Shown here in pieces: positions 49,660 to 62,156 of a DNA stretch of 64,000 nucleotides; the first letter of the stretch is position 1; each line of letters begins with the position of its first letter. The stretch lies in assembly GCA_003586115.2 (NCBI GenBank), contig QVOM02000057.1:1618163-1682162 (forward strand). The letters are read 5' to 3'. Origin of the DNA: Salvator merianae. Taxonomy: Eukaryota > Chordata > Lepidosauria > Squamata > Teiidae. The notes beneath the pieces are model-generated. The model was not told the origin of the DNA, did not search any database, and saw only the letters and a list, made by a program, of their open reading frames with translations. The position numbers and the translations under genes were made by a program.

Positions 49660-49805
49660 GTTTTAGCAGCAACCGACAGAGGGTTGCTGGTTCGATGCCC
49701 AGCTCTCTCCCTGGGAGTGAGCAATGGCAAACCGCTTCTACATCCCTGCCAATAAAACTGTGTGGAGGAGTCCCATGCAGTCAGCCATGATTTGATGGTA
49801 GCCAG
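49660..49805 (+). mobile_element. tRNA-derived SINE
   Basis: Box B 'gctggttcgatgcccagctc', then 'gagcaatggcaaaccgcttc' and 'tacatccctgccaataaaac'. It is the first SINE type of this window; the box A side is degraded. Confidence 0.75.
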
Positions 49806-52800
49806 CCACACCCCTCGCTAAAACGATTGCAACTTTTTTTCCCCCACGAACGCAGCCGTATTTTACCAGCTACCCAGTGAGCTGGGGGTAATCTGGCTGA
49901 GAGGGCAACCTTCCTCATGCCACCCAGCCGTAAAGAGCAGAGCTGTCTTGCTGGGAGCTCAATGACTTGCAGAGCTGTCTTGACATACCCTGCTAGCTAA
50001 CGTGACTCACAGCTGGCTCATCACATAATGCTCAGCTGCTGCACCTCTGGCTGGGTCACGTTGCTCCGTAGCAAGGAATGAACTATGGTTTAACTGCGGC
50101 TGCATTGTGCCCTGGGTGGCTGAGCCTCAAGACGGGCCTCGTATTGCACCTGACAGGACAGGTGAAGCCCTTGCAAGGTGCCCGGGTGAATGATAGTGCC
50201 TGGCCCTGCCCGTGTTTTCATGAGCCTCACGTGGGTTTACATGCCGATTAACGAGGGCTGGGCTGTCTCGTGCAGGATTATCTGGTTCCAGAGCCCCTCC
50301 CCAGGGCCAAGGACAGAAACCTGCCTTCCTGAGCCTTCCAGACGGTCACGGGCTCAGGGACGTGAACAATATCCACCAGACCCACCTCACTGGCAAGGTG
50401 TTTTGTGCAGAATCTGCCTCCTTGCAACCGAAGCCCCTTATTCCTTGGAAAGACACAGAGGAAGGATTCCCCCGGGGACAGACAGCAGGAGTGGATACTG
50501 ATGGAGGATTCTGCTGCTGCCATTCACAGGTCTCACCTGAAGCCCAGGCAGTGCCAGTGATTTGCCCATTCCCCACTGGACTTCAAACGAAGCCCGCGAA
50601 CCGGCCTGTGGTACAGGAGGGGGAAGAACTTCCGCTTTCAGCTGGCTCACACCAGCCGTCCTTGTGTGGTTGCCTTTCAAGGACACCAAGGGAGCTGTAC
50701 CCCACACCAGCCCTGATCTCACAGGGCCTCACAAACCCAGGTCTCCCAACCTCTCTTCATCCGTCTCTGTTTCCAGTCTCTCAGCCGCTACACCTGCTCC
50801 GGTTTACCTGAATCTGTAAAAGTGAAGTGCGCAGAAGTGACCTCAGCGCTCTCGAAGGCGGACTCCACTCACTGCTGGACAGAGTGGAATTAACCCTTTC
50901 CATGATCTGGCGATTATACAAGCATTTCCTGGGTAACACCACGGTATGGCCTCCCGCAAACCACCATTTGGGACAAAACTGTGCCATGCACGTTACTGTG
51001 ATGTGTAGTAAATTAGGGTTTAGGGGAGACCACTTGTAGAGCTGAGTGAGTCAGTGGCATTGCAGATGGGAGACCCAGGGCCTGTTTGCACTTGGTTGCC
51101 AGTGAGCGCCTGTGACCCAATGGACGGGAAGTCCAGACTCAATAAATCAGCAATGCTCCAGAGAGGAGGCTCGGCCTGCTAGAATGAATCAGTGGTGCTC
51201 TGGAGGGGAGGCACAGTGCACACAGCCAGTCAACGTGCTTTGGAAGCCAAAACACATGCGCAAAACTTCCAGTGTTGCATAAAGCAATGGCGTCACCACC
51301 TTATCAGCTGTGCGGAAGCACGAACATGACGCAACCACCCACCCCTGCTCTGCAAGTTGCATTCCACCAGGCCTGACAAAGAGCTGTGCTACAAAAGCAA
51401 AAAAACCTGTGTCGAATGAGGGACCATTGTTCTTCTTGTGGGTGCAGCCGTGAGGCACTGGGGCCTGGCTTCTGGGTGAAAGCTCCTGTGTGGCCCGAGA
51501 TCCTGGTAAGAGGAGGAAGTCGGCTTCTGCCCCAGTCCACCCAACTCTTGCGCTGGGGTGGACGCGTGAAAGATTTCGACGGATAGAGAGGGCTGTGCGT
51601 TCCTCACCCGCTCCACTCTCGTGTCCAGGGAATGGCACGTGCTCCCTAAACGTGGACAGCTGTGGTTGCTGGAACTCCACAGTGGTGACACAGGAAAACA
51701 AAACAAAAGAAGCCCATGAATGAGGCTGGGAGAGGCTTGAGCGAAGTTTCCAAGCAGGCAGCAGGAGGTGGCATTCCACAAACGTGAACTCACATTTGGG
51801 TCTCAGCCAGGTCTGGTTGGAGAACAGCCCTCCTTTTCAATATAAAATAAAATAAATATCTGCTTCTCCGGGTATAATTGGAGGTCTGAGTTGCGAGGCT
51901 TAAAAAAAAAGAAAAGAAAAGAACCTTAGCACCTCCCTTCTCTTTCTCTTTCTTTTCTTCTTGGAGCTGCTTGAGCTGAATCTTCCTCTTTCATGCCTCC
52001 ATTTAATCTAGCAAAAAACTTGCCACATTTGAAAAGGAGGGAGTGGCAAAACATCTTCCCTTCGTGTTTTCCTGCTGTGCTGTTCAACAGATTAATTTTT
52101 TTTCTTCCTTTCTCACCCTGTGTGTGGTCAAGGGGCCAATCTCTGGAGAGGCCTTCCTGGTAATGGGTACCCATTACTTTCCTTTCCCTCATAGATAGCA
52201 AAATCTAGGACAAGAGATGGACCACTAGATACATAGTAAATATGTAGTAAATAGTAAGTAACTTGTACAAGCTGAGTTATTCTCAGTAAGAATAAGAGTT
52301 TTAGAGCTGTTATCACTTGTTTTGAATATCTCGTGTTCCTGGTTCCATAGGAGAGCTGTTTATTTCTGCCAGTGTCCGGCCTAACCATCACAGTGCAGTT
52401 GGCTTCCATTGGTAAACTGGGTCTCCCTTCTAAGTTGCCACTGACTGCTGTTGGTAGACTTGGTTTCCCCCAATTAGGGCAACTAACATGGATATTGGGT
52501 ACTCAGTGGAGGATTGTATTAAGTGTTTTGTATTTCTAGCAAGCAGTTTGCTTTGCTCTTTTCACAGCAGATATTTTATTTTGCTTCTGCATTTTCATTT
52601 TCATTTGCATAGACTTCTGTTTTGTTTCCCCCTGCATATTGCCCGTGTGCTACATTTTACTACACCCTGCGTTTTTGTTTCATTACATTTTTGCTCCGCA
52701 ATGCATGGATGGATACATAATAGCCCCAAACGGAAGGTTTCACCTCGCAGCTCTGATCTTTGCAGAGTGTCAGAATTGTGTGGTCACAACAGCTCCCATT

Positions 52801-54275
52801 GAAAAAAAAGCAAAACCAAAAAACATTTCTGAGTGTTTTTGATAGGAAAGCTTTCTCTGCCAAGCATCTAGGTGGACTGAAGCTGCTTGTTGTGGAGAAT
52901 GAGTCATGCAATGGTGTATTTTTCCTTCTCTTGCTGACTTTCAAGGAAAGCTGAAAACGGACTGTCCATTTCACATAGCTGCCCTCTTGGGTTTATGTTT
53001 TCCTTTAATTTAGTGTTGGCAAACCGCATGTAACCACAAAACTTGAGAGTCATCGGGACTTCGTATCCATATTGGGCCTACGCACTGAATCTGAGTTCGA
53101 GGAATTAGATGTCCTTCCGTGAAACAGGAGTGATAAACAGCTGGGAGACTTATCAACTCTGTGCAGCCGGGCAACAGGAAGTGAAGTCTGCGCTGCATTT
53201 TGGCGCCGCTGGCCGCGGCTCAGAGTGATTTGCTATCGCTAAAGAAACACAAAAACACAAGTTTCCCTCCTGGGTCAGGCCGGGGGCTGCATTCCTCCCA
53301 GGGTCATAATGAGATTCCAAGGGCAATAACCTTTCCTGGGGGGGGGGGGGGAAATCAATCACGCCTTTAGGTCTTTTTCTGTTTCCAAACACACAGCTTT
53401 TGTTTGACTCCTTGGCCAGAAAACCTTGGATAACTACCTCTCCGTACATGAGCCACTAATTTTGTTCTAAGCCGGTTGGCTAGGGTCTCTTGAGGCGGTT
53501 AGGGACTCGACAAGTTAATCCTGCTGCGTTTTTGCTCCTTGGCAGTGACTTGCCAAGGCGATTCCTCTGCTGTGGCAGATATTCGCAGGAGGTTTCCTTT
53601 CCGGACACACCTCAAGAGCCTTTCCCCTTTCTTTCTTTTCCCGTCCTCATGAATGTTTCTTCTGATCTGTTCTCGTTCTGTTTCCAGCCCCAATCTCCTT
53701 CTGTCGTCTTCGTCTTCTTTCAAGTCGCCCTTTTAGTACTGTTGCGCTATGCAGCGTCTTCTTCTTTCTGTATGGTTTGGTTTGGTTCCACCTGTGCCCA
53801 CTGCCCATCCTTCTCAGAAACTGGTCCCCGCGTCCCACCGACGTGCGCCAGACAAACTTCCCGCTGCAATGCGCTCCAGAGATCTCCTGCTGCCGTGGCA
53901 TCAAGAAAGGGTGGCGAAATTCCCAAATCGAAGGCTTGGAGCAGGGCCGACCCATCTGCCCTGAAAAGAGGCTGATGCCGTCAAGTCCTGTTTCCCCCCT
54001 TCAACTGTCACCAGGAGTTGGCCATCCCAACGACTGGCAGAAGCTGGACCACAGGGACGGCAGGGCCCTCCGTCCGCCCTGGAATAATGGAGCCAACTCT
54101 GGCAGCGGACACAAGACTCCTGTCAACTGTACTTGAGGATGTCATACAGCCAGAAGGGGAGGAAGAAGAGTAGAACCCCAGCTGGGCCACTGTAGGAACC
54201 CGAAACAATGGCTTCGCCACCCTCCTGAGGCCAGGTTCTGCACAGGAGGAGCCAGACCCTTCCTAATCCTAGAAC
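49806..54275. other. Intergenic, no recognisable gene
   Basis: The longest frame is 51189-51779 (-), 196 residues. It has no domain, no splice-site logic and overlaps other frames. A G-run at 53338-53350 and several A-rich runs are the only simple repeats. I looked on the minus strand for exons of the neighbour expected from human synteny (ADAMTSL4) and recognised none. Confidence 0.45.
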
Positions 54276-54284
54276 AGCTGAATA

Positions 54285-54372
54285 TTTTATCTGAAATACG
54301 GGGGTTTTTTTGTTGCGTAAACCACTCTGGGGACCACAAGGTGGTATATAAATGTAAATGAATCAATAAACC
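54285..54372 (+). repeat. Possible LINE/SINE 3' tail
   Basis: 'gtaaaccactctggggacca' plus 'caaggtggtatataaatgta' and an AATCAATAAA end resemble the common 'accgctctgagg...gcggtatataaatgtaataaa' tail of squamate retroposons. Only the tail is visible. Confidence 0.45.
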
Positions 54373-56289
54373 CAGCACCCTGTCCAACCACTGCCGGGCA
54401 AAGCAGGAAGAGGTCATTTCCCCATGAGCGGATTTCGACAGCCTTTGCTGGAGACTTTAGGTTTGTGTCAGCCCCGCAAGCATTTCCTGTGTTGCAGGAA
54501 GCGAAGTGGCTTTCATTTTTCATAGGTACAGGCAAAATGTGGTCTTCTTTTATAGATGAGAAAGGGGTGGGCGCTCTTCGATCCTGAAAGGGGAAGTGTC
54601 CTTTTAAAGAAGTTGAAACCGAGGTGTCTGTTCCCTGGCAGTTTATGTTTTTTAGGTTTATACTTGTTGCCGTCGCTTGACCAGGGCGAGAGGCCGGGAG
54701 GTGCCAGGCCAGGGGCGGCCCTTGGGTGGCATTTCCCGCTGTTTCAGCGCCTCTCTCCAGCCCTCTTCAGGATGGGGCTAATGAGGAGCTAAAAGACGGG
54801 GCGGGAGGCTGGCAAAACCTGGGCCCTGCAGGAGAGAAGAAAGGGGACAAAGGAGCGTTTACAGTCAGCTAGAGGAAAGCAGTTTACCCTTGGCAGGAGG
54901 AAACCGGTTCGGCTGGGCCCTGCCATCTGCTCCTGCCCTGCAGTTCCATCTGCAGCAGCTGCTCCTTTTGTCTGCCCCTCTGTTTCAGAGGCCTGCGCTT
55001 GGCATGGCCGCCGCCCCCCCCCTTAGGATGCTTCCGCTCCTCCTCCTCCTCTGTAGCTGCATGGCAGCTGGTGGTGAACCTTCCCTTTGAAAGATTGCAG
55101 CTGCTGCCATCTCTGCAAGCAAAGGGGGGGGGAGGGGAGCCCCAAACCAGCATTGTTTGCATTTGAGCAGCACTTTTTAGTATCTGCGGGAGACTGAAGA
55201 CCTCCTTGGAGTTCTGTCCCCCTGCTTGGATGTTTGTGGGAGGGGGCCCATGAAGTGGCCATCTTTGTGGTGGCCCCCCCGGTTTGTGGTATAGCCTCTT
55301 CTCTGAAGTATTCCTCCTTCAGGTGCCTGGTCCAAGCGAACCTCTTTTGCCTGGGCTTTTGGGGATCCAGGTTTCCTCGACAGGGGTGCGTTTAACTTGT
55401 TTTGAGCGTGGCTTGATGTTTTGAACGTGTCCTGCCTAGAAAGCTCCAGGGCATGATGTATGTAAATGCATGTAAATAAATTCTGTCGCCGCCCCTTCAG
55501 AGGCCTCTGTTTGGTTGCTACCACAACTTGACCCCAGAATAGCATCTCCTCGAGGCGCTGGGATCTCAGTCCCATCAGCTCTGGAGAGGGAAAATGATTT
55601 GTGCTGCTTGTTCACCCCCTGGAAACAGCTGGCACCAGTATCATGCCAACTGGCTGAGCTGCCTATTTTATCTGGCGCCTAGGAGGGAGGCAGTTTTGGG
55701 TTCTGCTAGTGGGCCAGCAAGACAGTGTGATGGCTGCACATATGTCGTGTGCGTGAATAACCGCAGCAAAAGGCTTCTCGTGGGCGGAGCAGAACCCCAG
55801 CGTCTCTTATTCTAGACTCAAGGTCAAAATGCCCTTTCTGTGGGGACTCCAGCTACAATATCCTTTGGCAGGGTGTCCCTTCCTTCTGTCCTCCCTGCAC
55901 CAACACGTTGGGGAACTTTTATGTGGATGGGTCCTCAGGCCACTCCGGGGCCCAAGTGGGCGCTCTGAGCCCAAAGTGGTCCCATCCGTGTCCATTACAC
56001 CATACGCATGGTTCTTGCGTATGTTGAGGTTAAAGTTCCATTCAGGATCAGTTCCCATCACCATTCAGGGCTCTTCGGTCTTTCTAGATCTGGATTTTAA
56101 AAACGAAAGCACGCTGGGACACCACAGAGGGAAATATAATGACATAATGGGTATTTGTCTTGTGTTTGTTCTCACTTGAATTACAGGGACTTTTTTTTTC
56201 CCCCCCAAAAAAATCAAAGAAAAGAACAAACACGAAAGCTCTGCCAAGTCTATGAAACTGCAGCGTTATAATGAAATAGGAGCCCTTTG
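54373..56289. other. Intergenic, no recognisable gene
   Basis: GC-rich near 54700-55200 with many short frames, none recognisable. A short signal-peptide-like frame at 54890-55090 (+) (MLPLLLLLCSCMAAGG near its end) stops soon after and is not supported by any downstream exon I can see. Confidence 0.4.
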
Positions 56290-56445
56290 GCCCTCCGTAA
56301 AACATCTGTGCAGTTTCTTAGAAAGGGTATAGAGGTGGTTTTCCAGGCCCTGCCCCGGGAAGACGTGAAGAATCGAACCGGCGATTGCCTGCTCTCCCGG
56401 AACCTCCTCCACCACTGAGTTATGCCCCCTCCCAGCCTTGTAATG
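56290..56445 (-). mobile_element. tRNA-derived SINE (minus)
   Basis: On the minus strand: 'gggggcataactcagtggtg' (box A), 'gccggttcgattcttcacgt' (box B), then 'ggaaaaccacctctataccc' and 'tttctaagaaactgcacaga'. This copy has one of the clearest heads in the window. Confidence 0.8.
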
Positions 56446-57394
56446 CCCGTTTTCCAAATATGTGGTACAACCCAGAGTGTGCGTGCATGAACGACCGTGG
56501 ACAATTGAGTTTTATTCGATCCGAGACGGATTCGTTCTGTTGGCAGCCTGGGCTATTCATTGTCATGGTTTCCAGGCACTCAAAGGTCCTGTTTCTCAGT
56601 GCACAACGTTCACTATTACAACGGTAAAGAACAGGTCTGCTTTTTGAGCTGTTCCATTGCTTTAGTGTAAGCTCTCCATCACTGTTTCTGAACAATCATT
56701 TAAACTCCTGTTTTTAAGCGCTGAGTGGTTTGCGGAGAAGTTATTTTATGACACACTGTACTGCTGTCATTTGCTGATTACGCTAGACTTTTCTTTGGAT
56801 TCTGGGCTTTAGATTGAACGCAAAGTGTTTTTGTTTGTTTTGTTGTTGTTGTTACTAATGGCTCATCTATGATGCTCTAAGCAAGAGGAAAGGTCATAAA
56901 ACCCATGAATCAACAGGCAATAGAACATTCTGTACAGTGATGACTCAACTATGAATAATAAGCAAAAGCAGGCAACTTGATAATTTAGCGAGAGGCAAGT
57001 GGTCGTAAAGGAATTTTTCTTCTGATCGGTGCTACATTCTCCTTCAGTTTAAGGGCCATTCTGGGTGGAAAAATAGTTCCCCTTGCCAGTCTTAACTCTC
57101 CTATTCACTGAGAAAGTATTTTGTACATAATTGTTTATGAAGTTCTATTAGAAATTATTGTAAGTTCTGAAGCCTCCAAGAAAGGAAAATCCATTCAAAG
57201 GGTTCCCAAAGCAGCTTAGGAAATATAATAATTAGACGAGTCCCTGGTCTGCAGGCTTACAATCCAAAAAGACATCCAAAAAGAACGTGGATCCCTGCGA
57301 CTGCCTGGTTGTGGTGGAGGAGCTTCTGTAGCTCCATGAAGCTATGAGCTATGAGCAGGGCCACCCTAGATGTGCAGGTCATAGTGGCGAGTTC
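56446..57394. other. Intergenic, no recognisable gene
   Basis: AT-rich single-copy-looking sequence with no gene. Confidence 0.45.
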
Positions 57395-57465
57395 AGACGA
57401 AATGTGATCCACGGAAGAAGGAAACAGCAAACTGCACCAGTATCCTCGCCAAGAAAACTCTATGG
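57395..57465 (+). repeat. SINE tail fragment
   Basis: 'acagcaaactgcaccagtat' and 'cctcgccaagaaaactctat' are a diverged copy of the common SINE tail. Confidence 0.5.
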
Positions 57466-57969
57466 GCAAGCAGAAAAAGACATGGCATAAGAAGAAAGGT
57501 GGATTGGGAGGGAAGAGGAAGAAAAAAAGTACAGAATTTTTGGGCAGGCGGGGTGGGGCAGGGCAGCTCTACAGCTTGATTTATCCTCTTCCTTTTCCAA
57601 CCGCTCAGATACCAAAGAACACTTCTTCTTGGCCAGATCTGGATACGTTCTATCTTGGGATATTTGTTGCTCAGCAGGCTATTCAGTCATCAGCCTGTTA
57701 ACCACAGGGTTAGTGGGTGTCCCTCTTTTAGGGCTAGTGTGCCTATTATCGGTTTCTCGATCTAAAACAGCTGACTCAAATCTAGAACTGAGAATTTCCA
57801 CTGTGCACAAACATTCTGAATTTTTCTTGGTAATGGTGCGGGGAAACCCCGATTCACACAGAGACGTATATGAAGTAGTCTTTTAAACAAATGCTGAGCT
57901 GCGGGTAGAAAAATTGAGTAAAATAAAATGATCGTCCTGGCTGCTGGAAAGCAGCATCCTGATTTTAGG

Positions 57970-58135
57970 CTCCTGCTTTGCGCCTTGAGGATCCCGGGTT
58001 CAGTCTCGGCGTGTGTCTACCGAAGAAGATGACAACTGCAAAGCCCTGCCCTGGTGTTGCCAAGAAAGCTGCGTGAGGCAGGATGCTGGCCTAGGTGCGC
58101 CGTGGCCTGATCCAGCAGGGCTGCTCTTTTGTACA
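57970..58135 (+). repeat. SINE piece followed by CR1 3' fragment
   Basis: A tRNA-like 'gcgccttgaggatcccgggt' with 'tcagtctcgg' and a tail 'gttgccaagaaagctgcgtg' run directly into 'aggcaggatgctggcctagg' and 'ccgtggcctgatccagcagg', the CR1 3' UTR signature also seen at 32.9 kb. Confidence 0.6.
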
Positions 58136-60435
58136 CGGTCAGCTACTCCTATGCTAAATCTGACGGTCAGACTTCGGCACGTGCTCCAAAATGCTTTCGT
58201 CCCATTTCCAGGCAGGACGCAGAGATTTGGGACTTCGGCCTTGTCTGCCTTTCATACCATTGCCTTAGGGTAGATTCTGAAGCTGCTGGTTGCAGCTACC
58301 AGTGTCCTGACTCAGAGCAGACTGTTCGTCTGTGCCAACCAGCCTGGACAGAGAGATCGATTCTGCTCTTGCAGTTCGCAGGAAGGGTCTCCAGCCCTGA
58401 CTGTCTGCACTGCAGCAGCCTGAGAGAAATCCTTTTGCCTCTCTACTCGCATTCTTTCCTCCTTCGCTCAGCTTTCGTTTCGGCCACCCACCGACCCGAC
58501 CCTCCCCTTGGCAGACTGGTATGTTGCCTCTCCTCCTCCTTCAGATAGGATGGGATTGAGGGAGAAGGAGAAGGAGAAGGACTCGTGACTTCACTCCAGC
58601 AAGCCTCTTATTGAATAAATCAACAGCAGACACAAAGGAAAGCGCTTTGATCCCTGTCTCCCCTCGCAGGGATGGATGCTGGACAGTTAACCCCTTCCTG
58701 CCCAGGGAGTGGATGGGGAGGAAAGGGCACGAGGAAGGGATTGGATGGCAAGTGGTTCCCTGTACATGCTCAGAAACCCGCACCTGATTGTCGCTAAGCT
58801 TTTGCTGGCATCCAGGTGGAGATCTGTTTTTCTGGAAGGCAAGGGAGAACCCCACCGAAGGCCTGTGGCCCTAGCTGCAGAAGAAAGCTCCTTGTTTTCT
58901 GTAAACAGCCCGCAGGCTTTTGCCCGCCCCAGTGAGCTAATGCCCTAAATTTATCACCACGGAGGGGCACAAGAAGCCAGAATAGGATGACTCTGCATAA
59001 ATATAACTCGGGATCATCTCCCCCAAGCTGTTAATACAAAGCTGGCTCTCTCCTGCAGAACCTGTTGGTTGCTTAGGACTTTTTGTACATAAACTTGCTC
59101 TCTCAGCTGCAAGGAAGCTGGTTTCAGCTGGTGTCTGAGCAAAGACGCTTTGGCAGGCTTCTCTGCAACAGTGGGTGATGTGTTAAGTTGTGCCTGACGC
59201 GCTGTGAGGCTTGGCTTGCACACTCAGGGCTGCCCCGAGCTTGCCTTGGGCCCCTGGCAAAGAAAGCAAGAACGGGGGCTTCCTGTGGCGTCGGTCGCGA
59301 GCGAAGAGCACACACAGCCTGTCAGAAGCAGCTGCAAAACCCCAAGAAGCCAACTGTGCAGTCAGCGTTTGGTAAATACTGGTGCACAGCCAGGCTTCGC
59401 CGGCGCTAGTTATACCCACGTGGGCAGGCTGGGAGTCTGATTCTGCATCTTCTGATTCTGCATCTTCTGCCGCCGCATCTCCATCTGCTGGGGCAGCGGG
59501 GCGCCTTGCGGCAACCACGCGCCGTCCCGTTACCAGGTGTGATCGCCACCCAAGGCGCCATTTTCTGAGGGTATGCTTTTGCTGCCCACAGTGGAGGTGC
59601 TGCTGTGAGTGACGCCTCCTCGCTCAACAGTGAAGGCAAGGAGGCACCATTTCCACGAGCGATAGAGGCACTTTCCCAATATGCCCTGGCAGAAGCCATC
59701 TCTGTTTTCAAATGGAAACACCATGGCCTTGAAAGGTAGACTTCCGCCCAGAGTGATTATTTAAAAGTCTTGTGCTCCTAAAGGTCACCATTTGAGAGCT
59801 CCATTGAGAGCTCCATAGGGCTTAAGGGATGTCTTAACGTCTTACAGCAAAGGACAACAAGGAATCTTAGGGGTTTTTTCCCCCTTTAGTCACAGTATGA
59901 TCTGTAGTTACGGGAACAATCTGTCTCTCAGTGTGAGAAGTCCAAGAACAGAAAACTGGAACCAGAAACCTGGTCGCGCACACAGGTGTCTGTCTGGGTA
60001 GATGGGCGTGTTTCCTAAGCACGAGTTCTGTTCCTGTGAATTATTGAAATTTCTTAATAAAAGTTCCTCTGTTACCTCTCTTTCTCCCCCCCCCACTCCC
60101 CATCTCGGTCTCTCTCGGTCTCTTTTTCAGGTCATAAGCCAAAAAGCCATGAAACTGAAAGAGCTAAAGATTTGCATGAGAGCTAGTTTGGCCTTGGGGA
60201 ATGCACCTGTGGATTTTTATTTATCTTTTTTATTATTTTTTCCCCCTTCATAAAGGCCCTTGTGTGGCTGTTTGCATTGTCTGCCTAAGTGGAATGCAGG
60301 GAACTGCCCTTATGCGGAACTGCTAGGGGGATCCCAGAGAGATACAGGGCCTAAAAATGTATTCATGACCTTATTCGTATTTTTAATAACTGCCTCTCTG
60401 CTTCTGCATTCTGGGCTGCAGTGAAACTGAGGTGG
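58136..60435. other. Intergenic, no recognisable gene
   Basis: No gene. A short direct repeat of 'ctgattctgcatcttctg' occurs at about 59437-59470. Poly-T/AT-rich DNA lies near 60216-60250. Confidence 0.45.
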
Positions 60436-60949
60436 TGTTCAGACATAGTGAAAGGGGCGCCTCAGGGGCACCTCAGAGAGACAGTGTGTGGTCCTCTTGC
60501 CCCCATCCTTCTCTAAGGTCATGATCAGACACAGTGAAAGGCGCGCCTCAGGGGCATCTCAGAGAGACAGTGTGTGGCCCTCTTGTCCCCATCCTTCTCT
60601 AAGGTTGTGATCAGACACAGTGAAAGGGGCGCCTCAGGGGCATCTCAGAGAGACAGTGTGTGGCCCTCTTGTCCCCATCCTTCTCTAAGGTTGTGATCAG
60701 ACACAGTGAAAGGGGCGCCTCAGGGACACCTCAGAGAGACAGTGTGTGGCCCTCTTGCCCCCATCCTTCTCTAAGGTTGTGATCAGACACAGTGAAAGGG
60801 GCGCCTCAGGGGCACCTCAGAGAGACAGTGTGTGGCCCTCTTGTCCCCATCCTTCTCTAAGGCTGTGATCAGACACAGTGAAAGGCGCGCCTCAGGGGCA
60901 CCTCAGAGAGACAGTGTGTGGCCCTCTTGTCCCCATCCTTCTCTAAGGA
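60436..60949. repeat. Minisatellite, six copies of an 86-bp unit
   Basis: Units begin at 60436, 60522, 60608, 60694, 60780 and 60866, exactly 86 bp apart. Each starts TG(A/T)TCAGACA(C/T)AGTGAAAGG and ends CCATCCTTCTCTAAGG. Units differ at only a few positions: GGGGCGCC versus GGCGCGCC, CATCTC versus CACCTC, and CTTGCCCC versus CTTGTCCCC. Frames through it (60832-61053 +) are artefacts. Confidence 0.97.
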
Positions 60950-61710
60950 CACATAGCTGTTTCCCAAGGATGAAGGTTTTCTCCCCTGTTCGGTATCGAG
61001 GGGTGCAACCACCGCTGAATGAGCCCAGCTTTTTACAAAGGCTTCAGGACTAACGGGTTAAAGGAATCGGAGGTCTCTCTTCCAGACGAGATGTGTGTTC
61101 AAATCAGAGGGGTAGCGGTGTTATAACAGGGGCAGCGGCGGCACAGACACTGGAACACGGTCTCTTCCTCCCTCCCACCCAACACCGGGAGAGACGCGAT
61201 CGCACACGGTTATCAGTCGAACAATCTCAATCAGATTTGTTTGCCCTCCCTTAGCTGTCCATTTTGGTGGGGAGCTTCAAAGTCAGGGCGGGGAGGTGAA
61301 AAGCAGGAGAAAGGGGCAGCGGCAGGTGGGTGAGCACGGAAGGAGGGGCGGACAGGTAGCCAAAATTCTCGTAAGGAGGCAGGCAAGACTTTGGAGGCCA
61401 TGTGGAGGTCTCTTTTGCTCTCTTTTTTGCAGCTTATAAAGGCAGACTTGTTTTGCAGAAGCAGCAGCTGCAGCTAGCAAAAATGAAACTAGACTGTGGA
61501 TCAGTAGTGAAGCTCGGGGGGATGGAGCAGCGGTTGTGAAAGAGAAGGAAGCAGAACAAGGGGATTTTGTGTTAGTCCCAGGTGAAAAATTTGCATGAGC
61601 GTCATTTTCTTCGGCTTTCTGTTAAAAGGTCTAATCTGCTGCAAGGGGGCCGGGATCATCCTTTGCAAACGCCTACTTATTAAAAGGTTTATGCCCCTTG
61701 CTTTCTCTAA
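60950..61710. other. Intergenic, no recognisable gene
   Basis: No gene or assignable repeat seen. Confidence 0.45.
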
Positions 61711-62156
61711 GGCTGCGTTGGCACCTCAGCTTTAATCCAGCTTCAGTTCACTTTGGATCCAGTCACACCTAAGTTTTAATCCAGCTTCAGTCCACTTTTG
61801 GATTGAAAGAACACATCGGCAAAGTGACTAATTATTTTCTTTCTACATTATCTAGCCCAAAGATAGGTTTTCTGAGTTAGATAATGCTGAAAGCAAGCAT
61901 CGTATTACTTCACTGACGTGTTCGCTCTGCCTGAAAGTGGACCAAAGCTGGATTAAAACTTAGGTGTGACTGGGCCCTTTCAGAGCGAATGAACGCATCG
62001 GCAAAGAGACAAACTGTTCGACTTTGGCGTTAACTAACTCGGAAAATCCACCCCTTGGGGTGTGATACTGTGAAAGAAAACGACCGGTCGCTTTGCTGCT
62101 GTGTTCTTTCTTTCTGAAAGAGGACTGTAGCTGGATTAAAACATAGGCATGAACAC
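61711..62156. mobile_element. Fold-back element copy 3, interrupted
   Basis: The outer left arm (61711-61754: GGCTGCGTTGGCACCTCAGC, then TTTAATCCAGCTTCAG) is cut by another copy of the same family at 61755-61977. It resumes at 61978 with TTTCAGAGCGAATGAACGCA and ends 'gctggattaaaacataggca' near 62150. Without the insert it is about 223 bp, the family length. Confidence 0.75.
61755..61977. mobile_element. Fold-back element copy 4, nested
   Basis: Starts GGATCCAGTCACACCTAAG and ends CTTAGGTGTGACTGGGCCC, 223 bp. It lies inside copy 3, flanked by TTT on both sides, consistent with a 3-bp target duplication. The inner arms pair around 'gaaagaacacatcggcaaag'. Confidence 0.8.
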